Origin: Pseudorhodobacter sp. E13
GTDB lineage: Bacteria; Pseudomonadota; Alphaproteobacteria; Rhodobacterales; Rhodobacteraceae
NCBI RefSeq assembly: GCF_003991405.1
Contig: NZ_RPEN01000155.1
Span: 155,074 to 219,073 of the forward strand
DNA length: 64,000 bases
Direction: 5' to 3'
Shown here piece by piece: positions 25,826-35,680 of the stretch; the first letter of the stretch is position 1, and each line of letters starts with the position of its first letter. The translations under genes and the position numbers were made by a program. Under the pieces are notes generated by a model, which saw only the letters and a program-made list of their open reading frames with translations, was not told the DNA's origin and made no database searches.

Positions 25826-26467
25826 TTATTTTTGCTTGGGGTTCTCGGGGCGCGGTGGTTTGGTTTTATAGACGGGCAAGCGCCAGCCGAAAGCAATACT
25901 GCCTGCGCGCAAGGTGAAGGTTACGCCCGCGCAGGCCAAAAGCGCCCAACCCGGCGGGTGGCCCAGCGTGACAACCGCCACCGCCACACCCGCCCCTGCA
26001 AAAGCGGCGGTCGCATAAATCTCGCCTTGCTTGAGAACCAGCGGCACCTCATTGCAGACCACATCGCGCAGCAAACCGCCAAAGCAGCCCGTGGCCACAC
26101 CCATCACCATGACCACGGCCCAGTGTTGGCCCATTCCCATCGCCACACCCACACCAGCGGGCACTGCAATCGCCAAAGCAAAAGCATCCAGCCAGACAAT
26201 CGCGCGATAGCGACTTTCCAACAGATGCGCCCCCAGAAACACCACCACCGCAGCCCCAACGGCTGCCAGCAGGATCGACGGATCAGAGATCCAGAACACG
26301 GCATCCCGGTTCAGCAACACATCACGGATCGTCCCGCCGCCCACCGCCGTCAGGCATGCGATGAAGATGAAACCAACCAGATCAAGCTGACTGCGCGAGG
26401 CCACCAACGCCCCCGTCAGCGCAAACACCGCCACCGAGGCGATATCCAAAACACCCAGCAGCGTCAC
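25826..26467 (-). CDS. TRIC-family (YicG/UPF0126) cation channel
   Basis: The 213-residue membrane protein has about seven helices arranged as two inverted halves, each with the family glycine/RD signature: [11 protein letters not shown] near residue 43 and [13 protein letters not shown] near 130. Prokaryotic TRIC proteins are trimeric potassium-permeable channels of the inner membrane. The start overlaps the rnhA stop by four bases, so both are probably in one transcript reading from rnhA. Confidence 0.92.
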   Translation of the reverse strand: MTLLGVLDIASVAVFALTGALVASRSQLDLVGFIFIACLTAVGGGTIRDVLLNRDAVFWISDPSILLAAVGAAVVVFLGAHLLESRYRAIVWLDAFALAIAVPAGVGVAMGMGQHWAVVMVMGVATGCFGGLLRDVVCNEVPLVLKQGEIYATAAFAGAGVAVAVVTLGHPPGWALLACAGVTFTLRAGSIAFGWRLPVYKTKPPRPENPKQK

Positions 26468-26937
26468 TTCGCGGCCTCGGATTTGGCGGGCTTGAACGGC
26501 GCCATCCCGGCGCGCGCCAATTCATCGGCGCGCTCGTTTTCGGCATGGCCCGCATGCCCCTTGATCCAGCGCCATTCAACGTCATGGCGCTGCCGCGCTG
26601 CATCCAGCCGTTGCCAAAGATCTACATTCTTGACCGCCGATCCCGCCGCCGTGCGCCAGTTCTTGCGCTTCCAGCCTGCCAACCATTCAGTGATGCCGTT
26701 TTTGACATAAGCGCTATCGGTCACAAGCACGATCTTGGACGGGCGTGCCAAAGCCTCCAGCGCCGAAATGGCAGCCATCAATTCCATGCGGTTATTGGTG
26801 GTATCCGCCTCGCCGCCCTGCAAGCTGCGTTCCTTGACGATGGTTTCACCATCGCGCGCCAACATCAAAACGCCCCAACCGCCCGGGCCGGGGTTCCCCG
26901 AACAGGCCCCATCGGTATAGGCAAAAAGCTCTGGCAT
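26464..26937 (-). CDS. rnhA: Ribonuclease HI
   Basis: The 157-residue enzyme degrades RNA in RNA-DNA hybrids. Active-site residues are visible: Asp9 in [16 protein letters not shown], Glu in [17 protein letters not shown], Asp in [16 protein letters not shown] and the late Asp in [12 protein letters not shown] 26937 is chosen because GAGGAG lies seven bases upstream; an in-frame GTG at 26943 is too close to that site. It is followed by the TRIC gene with a four-base overlap. Confidence 0.97.
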   Translation of the reverse strand: MPELFAYTDGACSGNPGPGGWGVLMLARDGETIVKERSLQGGEADTTNNRMELMAAISALEALARPSKIVLVTDSAYVKNGITEWLAGWKRKNWRTAAGSAVKNVDLWQRLDAARQRHDVEWRWIKGHAGHAENERADELARAGMAPFKPAKSEAAK

Positions 26938-27029
26938 CGGCACACTCCTCTTTGCTTCCGTCTATGCAGCGCCTCGCAAAAGGTCAACGCAGAGACGGCC
27001 AGCGGAAGCGGCAATCGCGCGGCGGTTGG

Positions 27030-27974
27030 TCAGACAGGCTCGCGCAGCAGGCGCGGCACCTTGAACTCCACATTCTCCTGCGCGGTTTCAACCACATCCA
27101 CCGTGACATCATAGCGGGCGCGGAACGCGTCAATCACCTCATTGATCAGCACCTCAGGCGCGCTGGCCCCGGCAGTGATCCCCACAGCGCGGATACCTTC
27201 CAGCGCGCGCCAGTCGATATCGGCGGCGCGTTGCACCAGTTGGGCATAGGAACAGCCCGCCGCGCGCCCGACCTCAACCAAGCGCTGCGAATTGCTGGAA
27301 TTTGGCGCACCGATCACCAGAATCGCCTGCACCTTCGGCGCGATGGCCTTGACTGCTGCCTGACGGTTGGTGGTCGCATAACAAATGTCTTCCTTATGCG
27401 GACCAACAATCGCGGGAAACCGCGCCTGCAAAGCCGCAACGATCCCGGCAGTGTCATCAACCGACAAGGTTGTCTGGGTGATATAGGCCAGCTTGCCCGC
27501 ATCGCGCACCTGCAATCGCGCCACATCGGCCTCTGTCTCGACCAACAAAACCTCGCCTTCGGGCAGTTGACCCATGGTGCCGATGGTCTCGGGATGGCCT
27601 GCGTGACCAATCATGACCATCTGCAAACCCTCCGCCGAATGGCGCGCAGCTTCATTGTGAACCTTGGTCACAAGCGGACAAGTGGCATCAACCGCAATCA
27701 TCTGCCGGGCCTGCGCCGCCGCCGGCACCGATTTCGGCACACCATGCGCGGAAAAGATCACAGGGCGATCATCGGGACATTCCGACAACGCCTCAACGAA
27801 AACCGCGCCTTTGGCCCGAAGATCATCAACCACGAACTTGTTGTGAACGATCTCATGCCGCACATAAACCGGCGCACCCCATTTCTGCAACGCAAGCTCG
27901 ACGATCTTGATCGCCCGGTCCACGCCTGCACAAAACCCGCGCGGAGCGGCAAGATAAAGGGTCAGGGGCGTCAT
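27030..27974 (-). CDS. ispH: 4-hydroxy-3-methylbut-2-enyl diphosphate reductase
   Basis: The 314-residue iron-sulfur enzyme makes isopentenyl and dimethylallyl diphosphate in the last step of the MEP pathway. Cluster Cys lie in [22 protein letters not shown] and GCSYAQ; other motifs are [16 protein letters not shown] and [11 protein letters not shown] 27974 gives the normal N-terminus and has GGAGAGA just upstream; the 84-residue Arg-rich extension read further upstream is intergenic sequence. Confidence 0.97.
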   Translation of the reverse strand: MTPLTLYLAAPRGFCAGVDRAIKIVELALQKWGAPVYVRHEIVHNKFVVDDLRAKGAVFVEALSECPDDRPVIFSAHGVPKSVPAAAQARQMIAVDATCPLVTKVHNEAARHSAEGLQMVMIGHAGHPETIGTMGQLPEGEVLLVETEADVARLQVRDAGKLAYITQTTLSVDDTAGIVAALQARFPAIVGPHKEDICYATTNRQAAVKAIAPKVQAILVIGAPNSSNSQRLVEVGRAAGCSYAQLVQRAADIDWRALEGIRAVGITAGASAPEVLINEVIDAFRARYDVTVDVVETAQENVEFKVPRLLREPV

Positions 27975-28037
27975 CACTCTCTCCGTTTTGGCTTGTGCTA
28001 CAGGTAAGGCCCGGCAAAGCACAGGTCCAGCCCGCAG

Positions 28038-28086
28038 CGCTTTCTTTTCGGCAAAAATATCCTGGGGGAATTTGCCGTAAGGCAAA
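28038..28086 (-). repeat. Dispersed intergenic repeat, type 1, copy B
   Basis: Read on the minus strand it is TTTGCCTTACGGCAAATTC, a C-run, then GGATATTTTTGCCGAAAAG and AAAGCG, nearly identical to the copy at 2815-2868. It lies upstream of ispH. Confidence 0.65.
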
Positions 28087-28166
28087 GGGGGCAAAGCCCC
28101 GCTTGCGACTACGGGGGGCCTCCCGCCCGTCTGCGCGGCGCGGCGCCGCTTATCCCGTTGGGCCGG

Positions 28167-28185
28167 GCGCCGCCTGCGGCGGCGC
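28167..28185 (-). terminator. GC hairpin downstream of the DedA-like gene
   Basis: GCGCCGCC and GGCGGCGC form an 8-bp stem with a 3-base loop, 25 bases past the stop of the DedA-like gene. There is no T run, so function is uncertain. Confidence 0.4.
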
Positions 28186-28209
28186 GGCACCGTTTCTGGC
28201 AAGGGGGGC

Positions 28210-28650
28210 TTACAACCCGATGACACCTGCCGTAATCAGGGCCAATCCGATGTAGCGGCTGGTTTTGGCGATGCCGACCAGCAGCAAGAACAACCAAAGC
28301 GGCGTGCGCATCACGCCTGCGACCACAGTCATCACATCGCCCACCGGCAACCAACTGACCAACAGCACCCAAACCCCCCAGCGTTGAAACCAGCGTTCGG
28401 CCTTGGCCATCTGCGCAGGCGTGGCAGGGAACCAGCTTTTCCCTTCAAACCGGGTCAGCGACCGGCCCAGCACATAATTGACCACCGCCCCCAGCGTATT
28501 GCCCAAGCTCGCCACCCCCACCAGCCAGACCAAGGGCACCTCATCGGCCAGTTGCAAGCCGACAAACACCACTTCGGACTGAAATGGCACGACCGTCGCC
28601 GCGACAAAGGCCGCAGCAAACATCGCCACAAGAGAGGAGATCAGACCCAT
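28210..28650 (-). CDS. YqaA/DedA-like small membrane protein
   Basis: The 146-residue inner-membrane protein has about four helices and the DedA/SNARE-associated pattern: [18 protein letters not shown] (proline-containing re-entrant region), [14 protein letters not shown] and [17 protein letters not shown]. The family is linked to lipid translocation and membrane integrity. ATG 28650 removes a non-membrane extension. It has no clear operon partner. Confidence 0.85.
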   Translation of the reverse strand: MGLISSLVAMFAAAFVAATVVPFQSEVVFVGLQLADEVPLVWLVGVASLGNTLGAVVNYVLGRSLTRFEGKSWFPATPAQMAKAERWFQRWGVWVLLVSWLPVGDVMTVVAGVMRTPLWLFLLLVGIAKTSRYIGLALITAGVIGL

Positions 28651-28799
28651 GCACAGGCCTTGCCCGAATTCCATCGGCGGCGCAAAGCAAATCGCGCCGT
28701 CACCACCGCGCAACAAAAAAGGAGGAAGCAATGCCCCCTCCTTTGACCCTATCACCGTCGGCCGCCCGGTCCCCACCTGACAGCCGTTGGAAAGCTGGC

Positions 28800-29378
28800 C
28801 TATTTCACGGTTTCGACATCTTCCATATCGTCCCGGTCAAAGCGCGGTTCACGCGGGGGGCGGCCAATGACATCGCGCAACTCATCCAGCTCGATGAAGT
28901 TATCGGCCTGACGGCGCAATTCATCCGCGATCATTGGCGGTTGGCTGCGGATGGTCGATACCACCGAAACCCGGACGCCCTGACGTTGCAGGCTTTCGAT
29001 CAGCGGGCGGAAGTCGCCATCGCCCGAAAAGATCACCGCATGGTCGATGCGTGGCGCAAGTTCCATCGCATCCACCGTCAACTCGATGTCCATATTGCCT
29101 TTGACTTTGCGGCGGCCTTGGCTGTCCGTGTATTCCTTGGCGGCTTTGGTGACCATGGAAAACCCGTTGTAATGCAGCCAATCCACCAGCGGGCGAATGG
29201 GCGAATAATCGTCATTCTCCAGCAAGGCGGTATAGTAGAACGCCCGCAGCAGTTTTCCGCGACGCATGAACTCGTGACGTAGCAACTTGTAATCAATGTC
29301 GAACCCGAGCGATTTTGCGGCCGCGTAAAGGTTGGAACCATCGATAAAAAGGGCGAGCCTTTCGTCCTTGTAAAACAT
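28800..29378 (-). CDS. NYN-domain (LabA/PIN-like) putative RNase
   Basis: The 192-residue protein has the NYN fold with acidic metal-site residues in LALFIDGSNLYAA, MDIELTVDAM and VIFSGDGDFRPLIE, plus an acidic C-terminal tail (RFDRDDMEDVETVK). NYN proteins are PIN-like nucleases acting on RNA; LabA-type members are also linked to gene regulation. ATG 29378 has GAGGGG seven bases upstream. About 165 bases of relatively AT-rich sequence separate it from divergent folK and must hold both promoters. Confidence 0.9.
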   Translation of the reverse strand: MFYKDERLALFIDGSNLYAAAKSLGFDIDYKLLRHEFMRRGKLLRAFYYTALLENDDYSPIRPLVDWLHYNGFSMVTKAAKEYTDSQGRRKVKGNMDIELTVDAMELAPRIDHAVIFSGDGDFRPLIESLQRQGVRVSVVSTIRSQPPMIADELRRQADNFIELDELRDVIGRPPREPRFDRDDMEDVETVK

Positions 29379-29522
29379 TATATTTCCCCTCAAAAAAACA
29401 TCGCATCATCATTTTCGAGAGTGGTATCTAGATCGAAAAAGACTTTTATGCGAATGCCCATCAGTATCGGTCGTATATCCGAAAGTTCAAGCTGAACTAT
29501 ACGGAAGTGTAAGGGGGAAAAG

Positions 29523-30110
29523 CTGAACAAAACACTCACTCTGGTGGCCTTGGGCGCGAATTTGCCGCGCGACCTAGGGTCAATTCGGCGATCTCCTGCC
29601 GAGACGTTGCGTCACGCTTTGGCTGATCTGGCGGGAGAAGGACTGTCGCTGGTCGCATGCAGCCGCTTTTACGCCACGCCCTGCTTTCCAGCCGGGGCAG
29701 GGCCGGATTATGTGAATGCTGCCGCGCGCTTTGACAATCCGCAAGGGCTGCGCCCCGATGAGGTTCTGGCGCTGCTGCATAGGGTGGAGGCCGCGCATGG
29801 CCGTGCGCGCAGCACGCGCTGGGCAGGCCGCGTGCTGGATCTGGATCTTTTGGCCATGGGCCAAGCGGTATTGCCGGACCGCGAAACCTTTGAGATGTGG
29901 CGCAGCTTGCCCCTGGCGCAACAAGCCCAAACCGCGCCTGATCGCTTGATCCTGCCGCATCCGAGGCTGGCGGACCGTGCCTTCGTTCTGGTGCCTTTGG
30001 CCGAGATTGCGCCTGACTGGCGGCACCCGGCAACCGGGCGCAGCGTGGCCGAAATGCGCGATGCCTTGCCCTCCGCCGATCTGAACGCAGTGCAGGCTCT
30101 GCCAGCCTGA
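29523..30110 (+). CDS. folK: 2-amino-4-hydroxy-6-hydroxymethyldihydropteridine pyrophosphokinase
   Basis: The enzyme transfers pyrophosphate from ATP to 6-hydroxymethyl-dihydropterin in folate synthesis. It has VALGANLP at the start, FYATPCF, the signature HGRARSTRWAGRVLDLDLL and LPHPRLADRAFVLVPLAEIAP. The start is odd: no ATG, GTG or TTG lies in frame between an upstream stop and the GTG at 29544. A CTG at 29523 has GGGGG five bases upstream and would restore the first beta strand (NKTLTLVALGAN). I give the CTG; GTG 29544 is the conservative alternative. Confidence 0.88.
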   Translation: MNKTLTLVALGANLPRDLGSIRRSPAETLRHALADLAGEGLSLVACSRFYATPCFPAGAGPDYVNAAARFDNPQGLRPDEVLALLHRVEAAHGRARSTRWAGRVLDLDLLAMGQAVLPDRETFEMWRSLPLAQQAQTAPDRLILPHPRLADRAFVLVPLAEIAPDWRHPATGRSVAEMRDALPSADLNAVQALPA

Positions 30111-30201
30111 GCCATGGTTGCGATTCGCGTGCGGATGGCAAATTCGCACCAAATCACGGCATTTTGTCACATCTTGGGGGCAAACCCTTGGGATAAGGTG
30201 C

Positions 30202-30230
30202 TTGTCAAGGGTTTTGCCACGGCTTACATA
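30202..30230 (+). promoter_or_regulatory. Candidate promoter of rpoZ-rsh
   Basis: TTGTCA (30202-30207) and TACATA (30225-30230) are separated by 17 bases and lie 36 bases before rpoZ. The -35 is strong and the -10 moderate. Confidence 0.45.
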
Positions 30231-30266
30231 GACCACTCCTAACCTCAAATCTGAAAGGGTGTCTCC

Positions 30267-30620
30267 ATGGCCCGCGTCACGGTTGAAGATTGCGTTGACA
30301 AAGTTCCGAACCGGTTTGAGCTGGTAATGCTTGCCGCCCATCGCGCGCGTGAGATTCAGTCCGGTTCTCCGCTGACGGTGGATCGCGACAATGATAAGAA
30401 CCCCGTCGTTTCCCTGCGCGAGATCGCAGAGGAAACCCAATCCGCCGACAGCCTGCGTGAGCGGATGATCGAAAGCCATCAGACCCAGATCGAGGTTGAT
30501 GAGCCGGAAGAAGATCAGATGGCCCTGCTTATGGGCGGCGAGATGGATCGTCCGGCAACGGATGACATGTCGGAAGAGCGCCTTCTGCGCGCATTGATGG
30601 AAGCCCAAGGCGCCAACTGA
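30267..30620 (+). CDS. rpoZ: RNA polymerase omega subunit
   Basis: The 117-residue protein begins [20 protein letters not shown] and continues [13 protein letters not shown] and [10 protein letters not shown], the classic omega core. A longer acidic C-terminal tail is usual in alphaproteobacteria. Omega helps assemble RNA polymerase and forms part of a ppGpp-binding site in many proteobacteria. It lies directly upstream of rsh, the ppGpp synthetase gene, as in most relatives. Confidence 0.97.
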   Translation: MARVTVEDCVDKVPNRFELVMLAAHRAREIQSGSPLTVDRDNDKNPVVSLREIAEETQSADSLRERMIESHQTQIEVDEPEEDQMALLMGGEMDRPATDDMSEERLLRALMEAQGAN

Positions 30621-30665
30621 GGCGTCTGGTTACTGGCGAAACCGCCGAAATAGGATGTGGCGAGG

Positions 30666-32783
30666 ATGATCGACGTCGAAGACCTGATCGCCCTCGTCCA
30701 CAACTACAACCCCCGCACCAATGCTGATCTGATTCGCGCGGCCTATGCTTACGGCATGCGCGTGCATGAAGGGCAGTTCCGCCATTCGGGGGAGCCGTAT
30801 TTCTCGCATCCGGTCGCGGTGGCGGCCATTTTGACCGAGCAGCGGCTGGATGATGCCACCATCATCACCGCCCTGCTGCATGACACCATCGAAGATACCA
30901 AGGCCACCTATACCGAAGTGGCCGCGCTGTTCGGCGACGAGGTGGCAGAGCTGGTCGATGGTGTGACCAAGCTGACCAATCTTCAGCTATCCTCGGCCCA
31001 GTCCAAACAGGCCGAAAATTTCCGCAAGCTGTTCATGGCGATGTCGAAAGACCTGCGGGTGATCTTGGTCAAGCTGGCCGACCGTCTGCACAATATGCGC
31101 ACGATCAAATCCATGCGCCCCGAAAAGCAGGGCCAGAAGGCGCGCGAGACGATGGAAATCTTTGCGCCACTTGCAGGCCGCATGGGTATGCAATGGATGC
31201 GCGAGGAGTTGGAGGACCTGTCTTTCCGCGTGCTCAACCCCGATGCGCGCAATTCCATCATCCGCCGTTTCATCACCTTGCAGCGCGAAGCGGGCGATGT
31301 GGTTTACAAGATCACCGCCGATATCCGCACCGAACTGGACAAGGCGAATATTGACGCCGATGTTTTTGGCCGTGCCAAGAAACCCTATTCCGTCTGGCGC
31401 AAGATGCAGGAAAAAGACCTGTCCTTTTCGCGCCTGTCAGACATTTACGGCTTTCGCATCATCACCCAGAACGAGGCCGATTGCTACCGCGCCCTTGGCG
31501 TGATTCACCAACGCTGGCGTGCGGTGCCGGGGCGGTTCAAGGATTACATCAGCCAGCCCAAGAACAACGGCTATCGGTCCATTCACACCACCGTTTCGGG
31601 GCGCGATGGCAAGCGGGTGGAGGTGCAGATCCGCACCCGCCAGATGCATGAGGTGGCCGAAGCCGGGGTTGCGGCGCATTGGTCCTACCGTGAAGGCGTG
31701 CGCGCCAATAACCCTTTTGCGGTTGACCCCGCGAAATGGGTGGCCCGCCTGACCGAGAACATGGACGAGGACGATCACGATGATTTCCTCGAAAACGTCA
31801 AGCTGGAGATGTATACCGATCAGGTGTTCTGCTTCACGCCCAAAGGCGATGTGGTGCAACTGCCGCGCGGGGCAACCCCGCTGGATTACGCCTATTCCAT
31901 CCACACCCGTATCGGCAATTCCACGGTTTCGGCCAAGGTCGATGGCATCCGCGTGCCACTTTGGACCCGGCTGAAGAACGGCCAATCGGTTGAGATCATC
32001 ACCGCCGAAGGCCAGCGCCCGCAAGCAAGCTGGATTGAGATTGTGACGACAGGCCGCGCCAAGGCCGCCATCCGCCGCTCTTTGCGCGAGGAGGATCGGG
32101 GCCGTTTTGTCAAACTGGGCCGGGAACTGGCGCGCGCGGCCTTTGACCATGTCGGGCGCAAGGCCACCGACAAGGCGCTGCGCACAGCGGCGCGGATGTT
32201 GGGCCTTGCCGATGAAAACGATCTGCTGGCCCGTGTCGGCTCTGCCGAGTTGACGGCGCGGCGGGTGCTGGAAACGCTTTACCCCGAACTTTCCCAAGCC
32301 TCGGGCGAGGTGGTCGATGCCCGCCGCCCTGTGATCGGCCTTAGCTCGGATCAGACCTTTCAGCGCGCTGCCTGCTGCCAGCCGGTGCCGGGGGAACGGA
32401 TTGTCGGCATCACCTATCGCGGCCAAGGCGTTGTGGTGCATGCCATCGACTGCCCCGCGCTGGAGGAGTTGGAGGATCAGCCCGAACGCTGGGTCGATCT
32501 GAACTGGCAATCAGGCCGCCACGCGCCTGTGAACACCGTGGGCCTTGATCTGACGATCTCGAATGATGCAGGCGTGCTGGGGCGCATCTGCACCTTGATC
32601 GGCGAACAGAAGGCCAATATTTCAGACCTGCAATTCATTGACCGCAAACCAGATTTTTACCGTTTGCTGATTGACGTTGACCTGCGGGACGTAGAGCATC
32701 TGCATATGATCATGACAGCACTCGAAGCCGAAACCGACGTGGCCGAAGTCAGCCGTCGTCGGGATGCGCGGCGCAAGCCCTGA
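30666..32783 (+). CDS. rsh: Bifunctional (p)ppGpp synthetase/hydrolase (Rsh)
   Basis: The 705-residue stringent-response enzyme has an HD hydrolase domain with intact motifs (HPVAVAAIL, TALLHDTIEDT), a synthetase domain (RFKDYISQPKNNGYRSIHTTV) and a TGS domain (VFCFTPKGDVVQLPRGATPLDYAY). A Cys-rich zinc/helical part (QRAACCQPVPGERIVG) and a C-terminal ACT domain follow. The RFKD motif is the RxKD form seen in bifunctional enzymes. ATG 30666 gives the usual MIDVEDLIAL; an in-frame GTG lies nine bases upstream. Confidence 0.97.
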   Translation: MIDVEDLIALVHNYNPRTNADLIRAAYAYGMRVHEGQFRHSGEPYFSHPVAVAAILTEQRLDDATIITALLHDTIEDTKATYTEVAALFGDEVAELVDGVTKLTNLQLSSAQSKQAENFRKLFMAMSKDLRVILVKLADRLHNMRTIKSMRPEKQGQKARETMEIFAPLAGRMGMQWMREELEDLSFRVLNPDARNSIIRRFITLQREAGDVVYKITADIRTELDKANIDADVFGRAKKPYSVWRKMQEKDLSFSRLSDIYGFRIITQNEADCYRALGVIHQRWRAVPGRFKDYISQPKNNGYRSIHTTVSGRDGKRVEVQIRTRQMHEVAEAGVAAHWSYREGVRANNPFAVDPAKWVARLTENMDEDDHDDFLENVKLEMYTDQVFCFTPKGDVVQLPRGATPLDYAYSIHTRIGNSTVSAKVDGIRVPLWTRLKNGQSVEIITAEGQRPQASWIEIVTTGRAKAAIRRSLREEDRGRFVKLGRELARAAFDHVGRKATDKALRTAARMLGLADENDLLARVGSAELTARRVLETLYPELSQASGEVVDARRPVIGLSSDQTFQRAACCQPVPGERIVGITYRGQGVVVHAIDCPALEELEDQPERWVDLNWQSGRHAPVNTVGLDLTISNDAGVLGRICTLIGEQKANISDLQFIDRKPDFYRLLIDVDLRDVEHLHMIMTALEAETDVAEVSRRRDARRKP

Positions 32784-32807
32784 TCGAAAAAGGAAGTCGC
32801 AGGGCAG

Positions 32808-33530
32808 ATGGTATTCAAACGGCGAAACAAAAGGTCCTGGGGGCGCACCATCGCCGAAGCGCTTTGGCCGCGTGGCGGTTGGACACGCGCCGCCCATTAC
32901 ATGAAGCACCGTTTGCGGCGCCTGCCGGATGCGCCGCACCGGATTGCGCGCGGTATTTTTGCAGGTGTGCTGATCTCTTTCACGCCGCTCTTTGGTCTGC
33001 ATTTCGCGGGTGCCGCGTTTCTGGCCTGGATCATGCGGGGCAATATTCTGGCCTCGCTGATGGCGACTTTTGTCGGCAACCCGATTACCTTTCCCTTCAT
33101 TGCAGCGGGTGGGGTCGAACTGGGAAATTGGTTGCTGGGGCATCCCGGTGTCATGTCACCATTGGAAATCTTTTCCGATTTCGGGCAGGCCGGGGCCGAA
33201 TTCTGGCGCAACATTACATCGTTGTTCAATGATGAGGTCGCACATTGGGACCGGTTGCATCGGTTTTTCCTTAGGGTTTATTTGCCGTTTTTGGTCGGGG
33301 GCATGATCTGGGGTCTGGTTTGCGGGATTGCCAGCTATTACATCAGCCTTCCGGTGATCCTTGCCTATCAGAACCGCCGCAAGAAAAAGCTGCGGGACCG
33401 CTTGGCAAAGCGTGTCGCGGTTCTGAAGGGAGAGCAGGCAAAGGCCGATCCCGGCATGGCGCCGAAATCCGGGTCAAAGACAGAGACCGGCGGCACGTCA
33501 AGGGATGACGCCGCCGAGAACAAGGGCTAA
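32808..33530 (+). CDS. DUF2062 membrane protein
   Basis: The 240-residue protein has two or three membrane helices (GIFAGVLISFTPLFGLHFAG, FLVGGMIWGLVCGIASYY), the DUF2062 motif GNPITFPFI, and basic cytoplasmic ends. The family is widespread and uncharacterised. It lies 24 bases after rsh and is followed by pdxJ, a common alphaproteobacterial order. The C-terminal tail is low-complexity and charged. Confidence 0.9.
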   Translation: MVFKRRNKRSWGRTIAEALWPRGGWTRAAHYMKHRLRRLPDAPHRIARGIFAGVLISFTPLFGLHFAGAAFLAWIMRGNILASLMATFVGNPITFPFIAAGGVELGNWLLGHPGVMSPLEIFSDFGQAGAEFWRNITSLFNDEVAHWDRLHRFFLRVYLPFLVGGMIWGLVCGIASYYISLPVILAYQNRRKKKLRDRLAKRVAVLKGEQAKADPGMAPKSGSKTETGGTSRDDAAENKG

Positions 33531-33584
33531 TCTTCCGCGCAAGGCCCTGACGGGTTGCGGACGGAACATGGGAAGGACAGTGGC

Positions 33585-34343
33585 ATGAAACCCTTGGGGC
33601 GGCTTCGGCTTGGCATCAACATCGACCATGTGGCAACCATTCGCAACGCGCGAGGCGGTGCGCTGCCTGATCCTTTGCGCGCGGCCCTGCTGGCCGAGGC
33701 AGCGGGGGCCGATGGCATCACCGCCCATCTGCGCGAAGACCGTCGCCACATCCGCGATACCGATATCGAGGCGTTGATGGCCGGGCTGTCGGTGCCGTTG
33801 AACTTTGAATGTGCCGCCACGGCGGAAATGCAGGCCATTGCGCTGCGCCATAAACCCCATGCGGTGTGCCTTGTGCCCGAAAAGCGCGAGGAACGCACCA
33901 CCGAGGGCGGGCTGGATGTGGCGGGCGATGCCAAGCGGCTGGCCGAATTCATCGCGCCGCTGCGGGATGCGGGTTGCCGTGTGTCGATGTTCATCGGGCA
34001 TGAGGCGGCACAGATCGAAGCCTCGGCCAAGATCGGCGCTGCGGTGGTGGAACTGCATACCGGGCGCTATTGCGACCTGACCACCGAAGGCCAGCATGAC
34101 GCTGCCGCCGCCGAGCTGGAGGCCCTGCGCAAAGGGTCGGCCCATGCCCATGCGCTGGGCCTCGAGGTGCATATGGGCCACGGGCTCGATTTTGAAACCG
34201 CCGCCGAAGTCGCCGCCTTCCCCGAGGTGATGGAGTTGAACATCGGCCATTTCCTGATCGGCGAGGCGGTGTTCCGTGGTCTTGGCCCGGCCATCGAAGA
34301 AATGCGCCGCCGGATGGATATTGCCCGCAACGTGACGGCCTGA
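33585..34343 (+). CDS. pdxJ: Pyridoxine 5'-phosphate synthase
   Basis: The 252-residue TIM-barrel enzyme joins 1-deoxyxylulose 5-phosphate and aminoacetone phosphate to form pyridoxine phosphate. Motifs are [58 protein letters not shown] and [13 protein letters not shown] 33585 has GGAAGGA seven bases upstream and removes an unlike ten-residue extension. Confidence 0.97.
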   Translation: MKPLGRLRLGINIDHVATIRNARGGALPDPLRAALLAEAAGADGITAHLREDRRHIRDTDIEALMAGLSVPLNFECAATAEMQAIALRHKPHAVCLVPEKREERTTEGGLDVAGDAKRLAEFIAPLRDAGCRVSMFIGHEAAQIEASAKIGAAVVELHTGRYCDLTTEGQHDAAAAELEALRKGSAHAHALGLEVHMGHGLDFETAAEVAAFPEVMELNIGHFLIGEAVFRGLGPAIEEMRRRMDIARNVTA

Positions 34344-34384
34344 GCCATGTCCGCCCCTTTCGCCCCGCTGATCCATCGCTTGCC

Positions 34385-34810
34385 ATGATCCTTGGTATCG
34401 GCTCTGACCTTGCGAATATTGAACGGATCGAGGCCACGCTTACCCGGTTTGGCGACCGGTTTCGCAACCGGGTCTTTACCGAGCGTGAACAGCGCAAGGC
34501 CGAAAGCCGCCCCCGCGCGATTGCCGCCACCTATGCCAAGCGCTGGGCCGCGAAAGAGGCCTGTTCCAAGGCGTTGGGCACAGGGTTGCGCATGGGGATT
34601 TCCTGGCGCGATATGGCGGTGTCCAACCTGCGCACGGGCCAGCCGCAAATGCAGGTGACAGGCTGGGCCGCCGAACGCCTCGCCGCGATGACCCCGCCGG
34701 GGCATGAGGCGGTGATCCATGTCACCCTGACCGACGACCACCCTTGGGCGCAAGCCTTTGTGGTGATCGAGGCCCGCCCGATTGGCGCGGCTTCGGCAGC
34801 ATCCGCTTGA
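34385..34810 (+). CDS. acpS: Holo-[acyl-carrier-protein] synthase
   Basis: The 141-residue enzyme transfers 4'-phosphopantetheine from CoA to ACP. It has the N-terminal [15 protein letters not shown] and the metal-binding [16 protein letters not shown]. It supplies active ACP for the fab genes at 8.7-11.2 kb. It lies in the pdxJ-acpS-lepB run found in many alphaproteobacteria. Confidence 0.97.
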   Translation: MILGIGSDLANIERIEATLTRFGDRFRNRVFTEREQRKAESRPRAIAATYAKRWAAKEACSKALGTGLRMGISWRDMAVSNLRTGQPQMQVTGWAAERLAAMTPPGHEAVIHVTLTDDHPWAQAFVVIEARPIGAASAASA

Positions 34811-34864
34811 CTCCCCGCGCCCTCACGCGCATGTAACGCCGCAAAGCAGCAAAAGGCAGAAAAC

Positions 34865-35659
34865 ATGGCCCGAAACGATAAATCCGAAGGCGGCATTGTC
34901 GAGACAATCAAGACGATCGTATATGCGCTGCTGATTGCAGGCGTGTTTCGGACGCTGTTCTTTCAACCCTTCTGGATTCCCTCCGGTTCGATGAAAGACA
35001 CGCTGCTGATTGGCGACTTTCTGTTCGTCAACAAAATGGCCTATGGCTATTCCAAACATTCCTGCCCGTTTTCCATGTGCCCCTTTGACGGACGGCTGCT
35101 GTTTTCGGAACCCGAGCGTGGCGATGTCGTGGTATTCCGCCACCCTGTGAACGGGTCGGATTTCATCAAACGGCTGATCGGCTTGCCGGGTGATACGGTG
35201 CAGATGCGCGATGGCAAGATCATCCTGAACGGCACCGAAGTGCCGCAAACCCCCGATGGTCAGTTTGAAGAAACCTATGAGCGTCAGGGCCCGATGGGCC
35301 ATTTGCCGCGCTGCGAAAACTCTGCCGGGGCGGTGGGTGTGGGCGCAAGCTGCACCAAATCCCGCTTTACCGAAACCCTGCCGGAGGGCCGCACGCATAG
35401 CGTTTTGAACATTGATACCAACGGCTTCGCCGATAATACCGATGTGTTCACCGTGCCTGCCGGGCATTACTTCTTCATGGGTGACAACCGCGACAACTCG
35501 CAGGATAGCCGTTACGGCCAAGCCGTTGGTGGCGTTGGCTTTGTGCCGGTTGATAACCTGATCGGCCGGGCGGATCGGGTGATGTTTTCCTCGGCGGGGA
35601 CGTCGCTGTTCTATTTCTGGACATGGCGTCCTGATCGCTTTTTCAAAGCGGTGGAATGA
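34865..35659 (+). CDS. lepB: Signal peptidase I
   Basis: The 264-residue membrane protease removes Sec and Tat signal peptides on the periplasmic side. One N-terminal helix (TIKTIVYALLIAGVFRTLFF) is followed by the catalytic Ser42 (IPSGSMKDTL), Lys102 ([16 protein letters not shown]) and box E (GDNRDNSQDSR). An insert holds four Cys (HSCPFSMC, PRCE and SCTK). A paralogue follows 21 bases downstream. Confidence 0.95.
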   Translation: MARNDKSEGGIVETIKTIVYALLIAGVFRTLFFQPFWIPSGSMKDTLLIGDFLFVNKMAYGYSKHSCPFSMCPFDGRLLFSEPERGDVVVFRHPVNGSDFIKRLIGLPGDTVQMRDGKIILNGTEVPQTPDGQFEETYERQGPMGHLPRCENSAGAVGVGASCTKSRFTETLPEGRTHSVLNIDTNGFADNTDVFTVPAGHYFFMGDNRDNSQDSRYGQAVGGVGFVPVDNLIGRADRVMFSSAGTSLFYFWTWRPDRFFKAVE

Positions 35660-35680
35660 CCAGATGACGGTGCGCGCCGC

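Noticed and set aside
27975..28226. 84-residue Arg-rich N-terminal extension of IspH
   Set aside because: The region holds the type 1 repeat and a GC hairpin, and a good ribosome-binding site supports ATG 27974.
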